A model generated the notes under the pieces. The model had not been told where the DNA came from, made no database searches, and saw only the letters and a list, made by a program, of their open reading frames with translations. 64,000 nucleotides of DNA, taken from positions 1 through 64,000 of the forward strand of contig CACRXP010001323.1 of NCBI GenBank assembly GCA_902702965.1, given 5' to 3'. Positions 21,931-33,790 of the stretch are shown piece by piece. Each line of letters begins with the position of its first letter. Positions within the stretch are counted from its first letter, which is position 1. The position numbers and the translations under genes were made by a program. Origin of the DNA: Spirometra erinaceieuropaei (taxonomy: Eukaryota; Platyhelminthes; Cestoda; Diphyllobothriidea; Diphyllobothriidae).

Positions 21931-22362
21931 GTCAGGATGGCTAGCCGCCACAATGGCCCCGCGGCCTCAAGGTCATTCACACCTTGCGGCGAGCCGTTCC
22001 ACACCCACTGGCCTGAAGGCACTGGGCCGACTTCAACCCGGACACACTTGGGTCCGCACAGTGTCGTAGCTGTCCCTTCGGCCACTTGAACGCGCCACCC
22101 CCTGCAGCCGGCACCTTAGGCCACCGGGACACCACCCCTCGGTGAGTGCGACATATACGGATGGGACAGCACATGAGCTTGGCCCACGAGCCCACAAAAA
22201 CGGCTGTCAACACCGTTCTAAGGACTCTCAGACATGACTCTACGCAGTCAATACTAACCTTGGCTTTGCCAGCGGCCACTGCCGCCTGACTCTTGCCTTT
22301 TAACACAACTTGAAATTTGACGTGGCTTACAGACCGCACACCCTCACCAACTAGCCGCTACA
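21930..22362 (+). repeat. LTR-like repeat, copy 3
   Basis: Carries GCGGCCTCAAGGTCATTCAC, GCGAGCCGTTCCACACCC, CCACCCCTCGGTGAGTGCGA, CCCACAAAAACGG, GGACTCTCAG and an ending ACTAGCCGCTACAAGTTG comparable to copy 1. It is head-to-tail with copy 2. Confidence 0.5.
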
Positions 22363-22747
22363 AGTTGAGGGATAGAGTGCAAGTTGGCATTTTTTGGCTT
22401 AAACACGAATCAGAACGTACTTTAGTGTATCATTTCGTCTGTTGCATTGCGGGCTACCTTTGATACTGAAACCTGTCTTAAAGAGATCAACTTGTGTCCC
22501 GAGAATGTCTGGACTGCTGTTGTTTTTCATGCCAAGTAACCTGTTCTCCCAAACTGACGCCTTGCTGTAGACTCTCCTTCTCACTGCTGTTGCCATGGCA
22601 GTAAAACGCTCATCAATAAATCAGGAAAGATTGAGGGGGGGCGTTTGGCCAAAAAGACAGAATCGCAAGGAACTTGGTTGAGAGAATTTGAAGCGTGTCG
22701 AATACAAAGAGGTAAAAATTACCTAACTGTAGGGCTTTGGGAGTTTG

Positions 22748-23226
22748 TTGTGGGCAGCCATCGTGGCTATTCTGGCGTCAATGACCTCGAGGCCTCACCG
22801 CCTCGAATTCATGCACCCCCTTGCAGTGAGCCGTTCCAGACAGGCTGACCTGAAGCCACTCGACCGACATCAGCCCGGGCATACCTCTACACGGTGGCAG
22901 CCCCCTCCCCCCCTACCCATGCAAGCACAGCCTAAGCCAATGAGGCGTCACCCTCGGCAACTGCAGCACACACGGCCTGGACACCGCATGAACTTGGTCC
23001 ACGGGCCTACAAAAGCGAATGTCAGCACCTTTCCAAGGACTCTCAGGACGCAGTCAACAGAAGCCTTGGATTCGCCAGCGGCCACTACTGCCTCAGAGGA
23101 CAACTCCGGGTTCTGTATACAAGAAAACCGTCATTATGGCGCCTTCCGTCTTCTCCTCAAACATGGGGTTTGGCCAGATGATTGTAGCCTTTTAAGTGCA
23201 CATTCTCACCACTTAGTTGCTACACG
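22748..23226 (+). repeat. LTR-like repeat, copy 4
   Basis: Begins GGGCAGCCATCGTGGCTATT and follows the same block order, including GGGCCTACAAAAGCG, GGACTCTCAGGACGCAGTCA, CTCCGGGTTCTGT and the end TTAGTTGCTACACGGG. More diverged than copies 1-3. Confidence 0.5.
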
Positions 23227-24351
23227 GGAAATATAATCCGTGGTTGTAACTTGACGAGGTGAAAGCATACTTCAGACAATTAGTCAGGCGGTTGTGGCCG
23301 GCATCTGGTTCAATGGAGTAAAAGAGGAGGCCCAAATTCAAGGATGACCAAATGCTAGGAGGAGCCGGCAGATGGTGACTGGTTCTGTTATCCGGCCTTT
23401 CGTGGCGCACCGAACGGTTTTCAGTTGGAGTCGCACGATTAGGCCAGTGACAGCCTGGATCTCACTCTCGGTTGGCAAGTGGGAAGAACACGGTTTCTAA
23501 CATGTCAATGAAAGCAGAAATTTTACCTTTAATGGCTGCCTCATAATCCAGTGTGTAAATCATCGCAGATCATCGGATATACTTATCAATGAAGGCCAGC
23601 TGCTGGGTTAAACGGTTTTAGCGACAGGATACTTGCCATATTTTGGTTAACGGGACTCAATAGGGCTTCGGGGCCTGCTTAGGGGTCGCCTACGAACTCA
23701 CGGGGTAGGTGGGCCTTGGTCGAACGGGTTTAACCCTCAAGTTCTTCGAGAAGCTACACCAGATAAATTTCTTTGCTCATCTTCTCAAGTTGTTTATATG
23801 TTATTCATGAACAACTCAAAAAGACCAGTAGTGATCTTACTGGAGACTGGAAGTTTTAGGTCGCGGAGATCCTAATCGTCAATGGAGATGACAGGCCCTT
23901 CTCCGAGCGCTGTAAGACTCCTTTTCCACGTGAGCCTCCGTACCCTGTGGGAGGGGCAAAATCAGGTCACAATGACAGTCAGACAAGTTTCCCAGACAAA
24001 CCATGTCGGTTCACCCTAGTATCGCCATCGCATTTGTTCAACCAGTAAACAGCTGAAGTCTTCAAATCAGTTAAATGATCGTTCACTGAAGCACGCTTGA
24101 TATCTCACCAAAGCAACTCACCAGACACGAATGCGGACACTGCACTTCGCTCTCGCAAAACGCTCGCTAATTGTAACTCGCAACTCTCCTGCATCATAAA
24201 TTACCTCTCTGTTTCTCTCATCTTCTTGCGACGTTTTTGGAGCACAGTGCGCTCACAAAGGGAAATATTTCGTCTATTTTGGCTGTCTACATTTTGGGTC
24301 GTCCAACTTATTTCGCCAGGCAGACCTCATCGCTACCTGTAAACAATACCA
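23227..24351. other. Unassigned region
   Basis: No domain-bearing frame or familiar repeat was recognised. Confidence 0.4.
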
Positions 24352-25027
24352 TCAAAACAACTGCGATATTCCGAGAACTGTGAATGAGTCATGGAATCGG
24401 TCGAGTGGTGAAGCTGCCGTTTCGCAGGGCTGGGCGGCGTTTTGTGCGTAAAATTGATCAAAGTTTGATATAACGGGCCGAATTAGTTGGCCTGGGGCTG
24501 ATCGGTTTTCTTCCCTCTTTCGCTGCCTTGGTTTTCTGGTCGTTGTTTGTGGATGTTGGCGGTCTCCTGTGTTGTGTGGCGTCACATCAATGTGCATCGG
24601 ATGCTCCCTTGTCCACCCTCTTTGGTGAATTATTCGATGGCCCGTGGCTACTCGGCATTTTTAAGCTCCGTGTGACCGTTTTGTCCTGGTCATGGCGTAT
24701 GTAGTGACGCAGGACTTTATAGGGTTCAGGAAGGTCTAGATGTCCGTTTATGGAATTGGCATCTGAGTGCCAAGTCTCATGTATATGACGTTCTGTCCTT
24801 GATGTGCCCTGAGCTAAGGCAGTTACTCCTTGAAAGCCAAACCTGTGACCATTTTCTCCAATGGGAGTCGCAGGCGGTGAGTTGGGATCTAGTCTCCGAG
24901 TTGCCAGTTTGTGTTCTTGTAGGCGGGTCTGCAATTTCAGTCCGGTTTTCCCAAACTTGCTGCAGTTTCCATCATTACGACGTATTTGATAAACAACTTT
25001 TGAGGCAAGTTCAAAAAGGTTAGACAA
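24352..25027 (-). pseudogene. Penelope-like element C-terminus with GIY-YIG domain
   Basis: A 146-residue frame (25027-24587) reads VVYQIRRNDGNCSKFGKTGL, then QTRLQEHKLATRR, GENGHRFGFQGVTALAQGTS, RTERHIHETWHSDANSINGH and LDLPEPYKVLRHYIR. This is the GIY-YIG endonuclease and the conserved tail of Penelope-like proteins, including R..E..H...S..SIN. A following frame (24597-24352) continues as a basic, low-complexity tail. The YIG signature is altered (KFG), and the reverse-transcriptase part is absent. Confidence 0.7.
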
Positions 25028-25039
25028 TTATCCGTGAAA

Positions 25040-25280
25040 TTGAACAAATTGAGACCTGGCGACATTGTTCACAACCTTTCTTCCAAATCCATAACCAGCA
25101 CACAACTTGCAGTCCTGGGACGTGGAGTCACCTCAAGGGCAGAATTGCTTACACGTGAGACTTGACCCTCATGTGCCAATTCCATCACCGGTCATCTAAA
25201 TCTTCCTGGATCCTATAAAGTCCTGCGTCACTACATACGCCAGGACGATCACAAGGGGCTTAAAAATACCGAGCAAACTC
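25040..25280 (+). pseudogene. Second Penelope-like fragment in opposite orientation
   Basis: On the plus strand RPGDIVHNLSSKSITSTQLA then VLGRGVT matches the N-terminal VHNLSSK motif. It is followed about 60 bases later by ANSITGHLNLPGSYKVLRHY, the C-terminal motif found inverted at 24680-24760. The element has therefore lost its whole catalytic core and stands tail-to-head against its neighbour. Confidence 0.6.
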
Positions 25281-25435
25281 AAACTCTGGTAAATTTTTCG
25301 CATAAAAATCTCTTATAGTAGAGGGCTGCCCAAGTCCTCTGAAACGTCAGCCACACCCCTCCACTGCTTCGGTGAGCCATTCCCACATCTCAGATTATCG
25401 ACCCGGGTCTTTTATATTTGCTAAACTGAGGTCAA

Positions 25436-25843
25436 TTGCGATATCTCATATGTGCTCGGCCACCATTTAATCGCGAGCTCTGTGTGATATTAAAGCGCAG
25501 ACGTCTGATGACTACCTGGTCCACTGAACCACCTGTGGTCAGCGCAGACCAAGAGAACGTTCGTTATTTTCTGCATACATTCGTATTGACAGCGGACAGT
25601 TCACACGAGCAATTTCCCTCTGTCCCTAGCGGGACGGAATTACTGGCAGTAGGTCTTATGTGCCAGAGAGTTTCGTTGCCGTTTCAGGGTCCCATCAATC
25701 ACGTGGGACATCTGCCTCTGATAAAGCATGAAGTCAACGTTGATGCGTTCCTTCTTACACAGCTGGCAACGCTAAAGCACGCATTTGCTGAGTGGTTAGA
25801 TCAGCATGCTGTGGTGGTGAACACCCCAACGAGACGAAAATGA
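25436..25843 (+). CDS. Unrecognised open frame, 135 residues
   Basis: The longest domain-free frame outside obvious repeats. The C-terminal half (VGHLPLIKHEVNVDAFLLTQ, then LATLKHAFAEWLDQHAVVV) looks amphipathic. The nominal start codon is not ATG-supported by context, there are no splice signals, and Penelope debris lies immediately upstream. It may be an unknown exon or a remnant of a retroelement. Confidence 0.2.
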   Translation: MRYLICARPPFNRELCVILKRRRLMTTWSTEPPVVSADQENVRYFLHTFVLTADSSHEQFPSVPSGTELLAVGLMCQRVSLPFQGPINHVGHLPLIKHEVNVDAFLLTQLATLKHAFAEWLDQHAVVVNTPTRRK

Positions 25844-25893
25844 CAATTGTTCAAGTTTTTAAATGCCCATTACCAGGGAGTAAACACTAGGTG

Positions 25894-26846
25894 CAGTTAG
25901 TGGGCTAACTCATGAAGTGTCAACCGAAATTCCGGAATGCGTTTTCGTTTCGAAAAGATTAATTAAATAGGGTTGGAAAACTAATCAGCCTGATATTTCA
26001 GTTACGTTAGGTAGCCGGCTTTCGAAGGAACTTTCTTCCGGCTGCATGCAAAAACTACACTATGCAAATGGATTTTTCTCATTGATTTTCGATTCCCTAA
26101 AAGTCCAATTATATCTCATGGAAAACATGCATAAAAATATTCATTCTTTCTTTCGGTAGAAAAATACGTCTTCTTCTAATGTTATACTCGAAGAAGAGAT
26201 ATAATTCGGTCTTAAAAAGTTTACAATTGTGAGACTTCTAAATACTGTGTAATGGCCGTTCACAAACTGTAATGCCTTTGCATTTACCAATGTTGCGTGT
26301 GAAGTTAGCAACGTGGCTTAAATCCACTGCTAAAGTTTATGAACCCTATTTGGTTCCCCCTTATTACTGCAGAGAAATTTGTGGTTATCCGTACGCGGAA
26401 AATATACGGCTTGCAGCTTGGGAACCCTGAATCCAAGTGCGACGGTAGAGCGGGTTCAAAATTATTCGGGAATTGGAAAAGCTTTTGAAAACAGAATTCC
26501 ACTCTTCCTTCGAGTATAAGCTTGGAAGAAGACGTGATTTTCAATCGAATAAGTAAAAGGGTCAATATTTTTATGCATGTTTCCCATGAAAGATAATTGA
26601 ATTTTTAAGGTCATCGAAAATCAAGGATAAAAATTCCTGCTTCTTAAGTAGTCATTTTTTGCACGGTGTAGTTTTTGCATGCAATCGAAATAAGCTCATT
26701 CTAAAGCCGACACCCTGAGGTAACTGAATCATTATAGGATTATGCTGCTTGAGGATTAGTTTGACAACCCTACTTAGTTAATCTTTTCGAGACGAGAACG
26801 CATTTTGAAATTTCGATTGACATTTCACAAGTTAGCCCACCTACTG
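25894..26846. mobile_element. Foldback MITE-like element, subfamily B
   Basis: 953 bases. Ends are CAGTTAGTGGGCTAACTCAT and its inverse GTTAGCCCACCTACTG; the flanks are TG and CA. Arms carry GAAATTCCGGAATGCGTTTT, TTCGAAAAGATTAATTAA and ACTACTTAA-like motifs. The spacer contains CGCGGAAAATATACGGCTTG, also found at 47819-48808 in the same orientation and at 29878-30864 inverted. No transposase. Confidence 0.75.
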
Positions 26847-27468
26847 CAAGTACCGCCAGCTGGCCATCGCATCGGACTTGGAGTAAATACTAGTGGCATT
26901 CGCCTCAGGGCTGTAAACAATTTCACATTCCCAAGAATTATCTTCGCTAGAAACATCAAGATTAATGATCAAATGCCGACTCACATCTCCAAAATCATTC
27001 AGAACCTCCACACGCGGTAACAATAGATCCACAATTGGCATGCAGTTCATCCTGCCCGAGTACCTACGTGTCCCAAGTACCAAATTTGTGTCAGAAAAGC
27101 GGATACATTCACCCCACGGAAGAAAAGGACGTTCAGAGCCTGGAAAAGATGGACGTCCGCAGTATCATCTTAGACTCAGATTGGGCGCGATGGCGGACAA
27201 TGAGTAGTATTAAAAGTAACCAGTTGATGTTGGGCTCGATACACATGTGCGCACACAAGAACAACCAAAGAAATTTGTAGCGCTTCAAGCGATATTAAAC
27301 CTCCGGCCTCGGACAACCACGCTGCGCTGACAGTCATGTGATCACGACCCCCGAGCGCCAGAACGTGAGCACAGTCAGCTGCGAGGATAGCCAATCATAG
27401 GCACCCACAAACTCCACTATCAGCCAATCAACTGACCAGGCTGACATTGACTGAATCTGGTTTGAAGC

Positions 27469-28030
27469 TTGATCGTTCACGCAATCGCCATGGTGGGCTT
27501 TGCAATGCGCTCTTCAATATTTCGGAGGATAAATATGCCCTGCGTATCCGTTGCGGAACGCACTGCAAAGTCCACCATGGCAACTGCAGATAAGAAAGGC
27601 TTATTTATAAGACTGTCTTTTCAAGCGGACGCAGCAAACGACCCAATAAGACGAGGTCTGGAGACGGCGGTCATTAGCGCTTTCCCGGGGTGAATTTACG
27701 CGCGGGATGTAAAGACCGACTAACATTTCAGGCTACATCGATGTGTATTTACCCTTTGACTTGCTCCTGTGGAGCGGGATACATTGGCCGTACAAAGAGG
27801 TGCCTGGAAAAGACAGTACGTGAACACATACCGGCCTGATTTGGCAGAGCTGAAAATAAACTGATTTTGAGTTCTATTCTAGCTTATCTTGTCGATACGA
27901 ATCACTCAGTCGATGTCAAAGAAGTCTTTCAGGTTGTCTACCGGACACCAGCAAACATCTTTAAAGGCTTACACCAACGGGTGCTAGCTATAGCAGAGGT
28001 AGTGGCAATGCGGCTAGCGAATCCAGTGTA
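27469..28030 (+). pseudogene. Penelope-like element relic: end of RT domain and GIY-YIG
   Basis: The frame at 27590-27690 reads KKGLFIRLSFQADAANDPIR, then RGLETAVISAFPG, as in the connection after the Penelope-like reverse transcriptase. After a shift the sequence reads CIYPLTCSCGAGYIGRTKRC and LEKTVREHIPA, a clear GIY-YIG core with the YIG intact. Then SSILAYLVDTNHSVDVKEVF and QVVYR follow. Several frameshifts and stops make it non-functional. Confidence 0.65.
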
Positions 28031-28147
28031 ACGTTTTCAAAAGACGTTGACACAGACGTCGGTCTTCCGTGGCCAAAGCCCACGCCCTGCCATTGTAACC
28101 TGGCCGAGATTGGACAAGTTAGCGAGGAGCTTGTTCCGCTTAAAAAA

Positions 28148-28444
28148 AATTCATACACGGGTCACCACTACACCCACCTCAGGACGCTGATAGCCTTCGT
28201 CGTTTGCGATGCGAAAGGTTGACGAGTAATCGTTATGTGCCAGTTTCGAGCTGCAACTAAAGGGAAGGGAGTGCTTAGGTGAACCTGTAATCACTCCACC
28301 TTACCAGTAGGGTGTGCCGGTGTGAAATTAGAGTTGGACATGGCAGAGGCAGCTCAAGTCTGTCGCCCCATAAACAAATTTACGCACAAGTCACCACCAC
28401 GCCCAGCCCCGGACATTGATGAACCTTGTCATTTGTGATAATCA
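28148..28444 (+). repeat. Diverged direct duplication
   Basis: 28150-28215 (CACGGGTCACCACTACACCC, then ACGCTGATAGCCTTCGTCG) and 28378-28444 (CACAAGTCACCACCACGCCC, then ACATTGATGAACCTTGTCA) are two copies about 230 bases apart. A homopolymer C run follows at about 28466-28476. No coding function is evident. Confidence 0.35.
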
Positions 28445-28889
28445 GTGTTTCACACGTTAAACTTTCTCCCCCCCCCCCTTCCCCGGAGTGGTTGAATGGT
28501 AGCTACCAGGACAGGTGCTGGTGGTAAATATCGCCATCTACTGCCCTGCCGCCATATCGGTCCTGGCAAATTCACTGGCATATCTGGTGCTGAGATCAAC
28601 CGTGTTCCAACACAAAAACTGGTCATTGAAAACAGCCCAGTTCCCCAAATTCTACCGTTCTTTCACTGTGGGTGTTGGGGGTGTTCTGTAGCACCAAGGG
28701 CACTTCTGACAGGCGTAGGTGTTGACAAAATCCCGGCGAGCTATTGCGCTGTTTGTTATATTTAAGTTAGATGTCCCTGCCATCAAGCAAGGTTTACGCT
28801 GAATGAGCGCTGGACTTGCGAATACAAGTTGCCAGCTGGTGACGCAAATCAGTGACTTGCTAACCAGAACCGCTGCCGTTATCTTGGGA

Positions 28890-29877
28890 TTCGCAAAAAA
28901 TGCGACCTCGGGATTAACATGTGAGGCGTCCTGAAAGAGGCAGTGGATATCTCGACTGCAGCCGCAGGCTGGGACGTCTTATAACAGCTCATTGGACTGC
29001 CAAATTCCACCTCTTTCGTGCAGCACAAGGCGCTAAGTAAGCCCCTAATAGGGTATCATTTATCAGAGGCCAAATTACAATTCGACCGTAGTTTTTGCTG
29101 GTGTCTACCATGCGCTCCACAACGGGGTGGGAGCAGGGACGATGACTTGAGAGCAACTGTGATAGCAATTATGGTAGACTTGCGCGGGATCCATCGCGCT
29201 CGCTCGCATGTAGTCATGACGGCGCTAAGAAGACTGGGATGAGGGAGAACGCAGGTAGATGGCACGGTGAAATCTCGCACCTAGGCGTGCTACCGGTCCA
29301 CCGGGTAGGACTGACTGGGATTTTATACATCAAGAAGAAGAAGAGGAGGAGCGACTCGGATTCCAACTGAGTGAGTGTGTTACAAAGTTCACCTACACGA
29401 TCAGCTGCCGCATGTGCACACACACACCAGCATAACACACATAGGGGACAGGCAGCTTGGACCGTGGATGTGTTAGAGTGTGATTAAGACGGAGCCATCG
29501 TAGCCCGACCCTCAGTCGGCCACTCAACGCACAGATACACACAGCTGGGCTGACTGCGAAGTCTGATTTAAAGCATCAGTTGGAAATCATTCAACCCACA
29601 GATTCTGGCGCACTGTGGCAGCCTCAGGCACGTAAAATTAACTCGATCTCACTCTACCCTATCCTGTGCACCGGGCCAGTCAACTAACCAATGTAGAGAT
29701 AGCGAGAGATGGCTGGTAGAGCTACGAATAGCCTTTCTGCGCGTGCCACAGACGCGACCCCTCTCGCCATACGTACACACCAGGCTCCCACACAGAGGGC
29801 AGACTGCCCAGATCTCACATATAATAGAGGCGTCACACGGAGAGGCAGCTGAAGAACGCCCTTCTCACACACACACA
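28890..29877 (+). repeat. Dispersed repeat R with short CA tracts
   Basis: Contains GGGAGCAGGGACGATGACTT, GGTAGACTTGCGCG, GAGTGTGTTACAAAGTTCACC and CTGCCGCATGTGC. These blocks are shared with 36390-36440 and 36950-37110. CA tracts occur near 29410 and at 29864-29879. Confidence 0.45.
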
Positions 29878-30864
29878 CAGTAGGTATGCCAACATGGAAT
29901 TTTAGTCGAAACTCTGAAGTGCACTTTCGACTTGAAAAGACTGCCTACGTAGGGTTGTAATATTAGTCACTGGGCAGCATAATCCTATGATATCTCAGTT
30001 ACTTCGGGACGCCAGCCTTTGAACGAACTTCTTTCAAGCTGCCTGCAAGAACTACACCCTGTAGAAAATGACTACTTAAATAGCAAAAATTTTTCGCATT
30101 GCGATTCGATGTACTTATAAATTCAAATATATTTCATAGAAAACGGGATAAAGTATTAATTCTTTTACTCATTTGGAAGAGCACTACGCCTCGTTTAAAT
30201 CCTATACTTAGAAAAAGGGTATGATGAGGGTTTAAAAACGTTTCTAATTCCTGAATAATTCTGAGCTCGGCCTGTCGTTACGCGTGCATTCAGGGTTTTC
30301 AAACTGCAAGCTGCATATTTGCCGTGTAAGGAAGATCATACATTTCTAACCGCTAGTGAAAGGAGACTGTATGTCGTTCATATGATTCACCAGTCGATTC
30401 GAGCCATATTGTAGACTTATCAAGCAACATTAGTGAACGTAGAGACACGATATTTCACGAGCGGGCTTTTCACAGTCTTAAAAAAATATAAAAATTATAA
30501 ACTTTTTGAAACCTACTTATACCCTTCCCTCGGGCAAAAAATTTAAAGAAAACGTAATTTTCTTCCGAGTGAGGAAACGATGTAGTACTTTTGTCCATAT
30601 TTTCTAAGAGATATATTTTTATTTAAAATTACATCGAAACGCAATGCGAAAATTCTTAATACTTAAGTTGTCATTTTCTACAGGATGTAGCTATTGCAGG
30701 CATCCCAAAAGGAGTTCGTTCATAAGCTGGCGTCCCAAAATAACTGAAATGTCATAGAATTATGCTGCATGATTATTAATTTCACAACTCTACTCAATTA
30801 ATCTTTTCGAGTCGAAAACGTATGCCAGAAATTCGGTTAACATTTCATGAGTTAACACACCTTC
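29878..30864. mobile_element. Foldback MITE-like element, subfamily B, inserted at a CA repeat
   Basis: The left end CAGTAGGTATGCCAACATGG abuts a (CA)n tract. The right end is the inverse of GTGTGTTAACTCATGAAATG. Arms include GGACGCCAGCCTTTGAACGA and its inverse CGTTCATAAGCTGGCGTCCC. The spacer is inverted relative to the copies at 25.9 and 47.8 kb (CATTCAGGGTTTTCAAACTG). Confidence 0.65.
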
Positions 30865-31460
30865 CATATGGGAAAGGGGCTTGCGTAGTGATATTCGAGG
30901 TGCTTTGTGTGCAACGCATGTGTTGATCGGGAAGTGTGTAGTGATGTGTTAACGTCTGCAGTGATTTGCCGCAGATTCTCATGGAGGCCCATGGGACCAC
31001 TAAGGCCCATGCGACGACTGAATGTGCTAGAGCAATTCAGACAGTTGAGGTAGTGGCAGCGGGTGTATGTTGGTGCTCCAGGTACTGATTCGCCAATCTC
31101 CACGCGATGAATTCGTTAGGGACACGCCAGGTCGGATGCGAGACGTGTACGTACAATGTCAACGAAAGTGGATTTCGCGGTATAGTTGCGGTGTTGTCGG
31201 TGTTACAGGATTTGAGCGAGTTCAATCAGTCGATATCTCGCAATATGTTTGGATGACCTGTCTTTTAGTGTGGCCTGTCATCGGGGACGGATTTTGTCCA
31301 GGACAACTGCATGATCCGTACGAATGGCTCGTGAACACAAAACTTGGTTGTCTACACTTAGGAGAAGAGAATGGTAACTCTGGGAGAACAGAGCTTAAAC
31401 GCATATTTAGCCCTGGGCATGGGAGAAGACGAGACGGCTGAGCTAATGCTACCATCAAAA
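30865..31460. other. Unassigned region
   Basis: A plus-strand frame at 31067-31441 stays open for 124 residues but shows no domain or splice signals. Nothing else was recognised. Confidence 0.35.
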
Positions 31461-31462
31461 TA

Positions 31463-32308
31463 CAGTAGGTCGGCTAACTCATGAAATGTCAACCGAAATT
31501 TCGAAATGCGTTTTCGTTTCGAAAAGATTAATTAAGTAGGGTTGTAAAATCGATCATCATGCAGCATAATTCTATAACGAGCCAGTTACCTCAGGGTGTC
31601 GGCTTTCGGATGAACATATTTTCGTCAGCATGCAAGATTTCTGTTCTGCAAAAAATGACTACTTAATTAGCATTTAATTCTGTCATTGATTTTCGATGTC
31701 CTTAAATATTCAGTTATATTTCATGGAAAACATGTATAAGTATATTCATTATTTTGCCTATTCGGTAGAAAATTACGTATTCTTCCAATTTTATACTCAA
31801 AAGAAGATTTTCTCCTCGAAAGAGTATAATTCGATTTTAAAAAACGTTTCTACTTCCCCAGTATTATTGTTAACTTTGCAGATGCAGATGCGTGATGTTT
31901 TATGAACGGCCATTTCACGGTATTAAAATGTTACAATTAGAAGTTTTTTAAAACCGAATTATACTCTTCTTTCGAGTAGAAAATCGGAAGAATAGGCAAT
32001 TATCTACCGAATAAGCAAAATAATGAATATTCTTATGCATGTTTTTCATGAAATAAAATTGAATTTTCAAGGACACCAAAAATCAACGAGAACATTTCGT
32101 GCTAATTAAGTAGTCATTTTTGCAGAGTAGAGTTCCTGCATACAGTCGGAAATAGGTTCATTCGAAAGCCGACACCCTGAGGTAACTGATTAATTATAGA
32201 ATTATGCTGCAAGATGATCAGCTTTACAAACCTACTTAAGTAATCTTTTCGAGGCGAGAACGCATTTCTGAATTTGGGTTTACATTTCATGAGTTAGCGC
32301 ACTTACTG
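31463..32308. mobile_element. Foldback MITE-like element, subfamily B, spacer-deleted
   Basis: 846 bases. Left TA at 31461-31462, then CAGTAGGTCGGCTAACTCAT; the right end is the inverse of CAGTAAGTGCGCTAACTCAT. The arms pair over most of their length, and the spacer is reduced to about 100 bases with TGAACGGCCATTTCACGG. Confidence 0.75.
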
Positions 32309-33783
32309 CAGAAATAAAACACAACTTACTCAGCTGTCCAAAAGGCGTTGGCGCCGGACAGGCAATCGGACGACGCCGTAAGAACAACAAAACAAATTTT
32401 TGATACGGCTCACCTCGGGTACCGGTGACAGACGTCCAAGTATAATGCATCAAATTTTACAGGTAACTGAAGCACCCTTCACATAAGTCACATAAAACAG
32501 AGGGTAATTTGTACACAACGTTTGAGGAAAGGTTTGCGCGTGAGCTCAAGAGGGTCTGCGCCTCTAGGTTCATGTCGCCTACTGCCTCTCATCTGGATAA
32601 AATAAGCCTTCTGAAGATCTGTGTTCGCACGAAACGTCTAATTGGCTCTATTATTTCACCTCATGAGCTTAAATATAAACGGGATCAACACCATCCATTT
32701 GTGAAGCGTCCTGCTCATGCACTGTGGTTAAATGGAACCGTCCATCTGGAAGGTAAGGAAACTCACGATGTTTCACAACTGCGGGTCTGCGGAGCATGCT
32801 GACTATCTGAGTTCCACAACAGTTAACCGTTTCAAGACGCAGAAAAGTGAGGTCTGTTGAACTGATAAGGGGAAGCGGGTCTTCACACAGACAGAGACTA
32901 CAGTGATGTGGTTTGCTCCCTTAAGTTGGCATGATGTTATTTCATTATGCTTGGAGGTTAGCCGAATGATCTCGACACCAGGCACAGCAAGTTCGATTGT
33001 GTGAACCTAACCGCAAGTGTGGCTGTAGTATTAATTCTGAGATTGCAGTATACATGTAGATTAAGATCTTGATCATGGCAGAGCAGAAATGCTCAGAGCA
33101 GATCGGCGAACCCTCCTCACCGTCGCCACCGAATGTTCCATCTGGCAGCCCCCAGCGCAGGGGCTCGCAGCTGGACCTGTAGATAGTTAACCAACTGCCT
33201 CTACGTCAAATATCAAGTACTCCATCATCGAGTGTTCGCGCCTACCTGACGGAGGACAGCAAAAGTTCTGAACGGACATTCCGGACTCTCGTGTCTTCGT
33301 CAACCACAGTCACCCGCTCTTGCCTCCTGTTACCGCCGCTCGCGACAGGCTTTAGTGCAGAGACTGGCTCAACCAGTCCTTTGACCTCTCCAACAAGTTC
33401 TTACCAGGTTGGGTCAACAGAAACAACCACTAGCATCACACTGAGGTTCGTAGCAGATCAGTGCAGAGAAAATACGTCTTCTCAGTACGTGCGCGCGGCC
33501 TCAATACAACGTATGTCTTTTGAATGTATAGCAATTCTAGAAAGCCGTTCTTCGGGAATACGTACTTAATAGATCTAAAGGGTCACATTTTATCAGCAAA
33601 ATACTTATATTTAGTTGCAAAAGAAGCGCAAGTTTGATGTTTTCGAAGAAATTTGAGTATTTTTTTCTGCTATTTAGACAAATCTGGATTTAAACTGTCA
33701 TTTAATTATTAACCTATTTGTTTTACTGAGGCTGACACTGAACTTACTGTTAAACGCAATTCTTAATTTTCTTTCGAAAACAG
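32309..33783. other. Region with weak coding signals, unresolved
   Basis: A 97-residue frame at 32509-32802, a 35-residue frame at 33075-33182 starting MAEQKCSEQIGEPSSPSPPN, and a Ser/Thr-rich frame at 33291-33569 occur in order on the plus strand. None has a recognised domain. 33280-33480 also reads DSRVFVNHSHPLLPPVTAAR in another frame, so this could be a frameshifted retroelement. No splice model could be built. Confidence 0.25.
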
Positions 33784-33790
33784 AGGTGAC

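Noticed and set aside
20440..23236. Several open frames of 80-163 residues on both strands
   Set aside because: All fall inside the GC-rich LTR-like repeats and change between copies, so they are compositional.
31067..31441. 124-residue plus-strand frame
   Set aside because: No domain, splice signal or polyadenylation site; it lies between two foldback elements.
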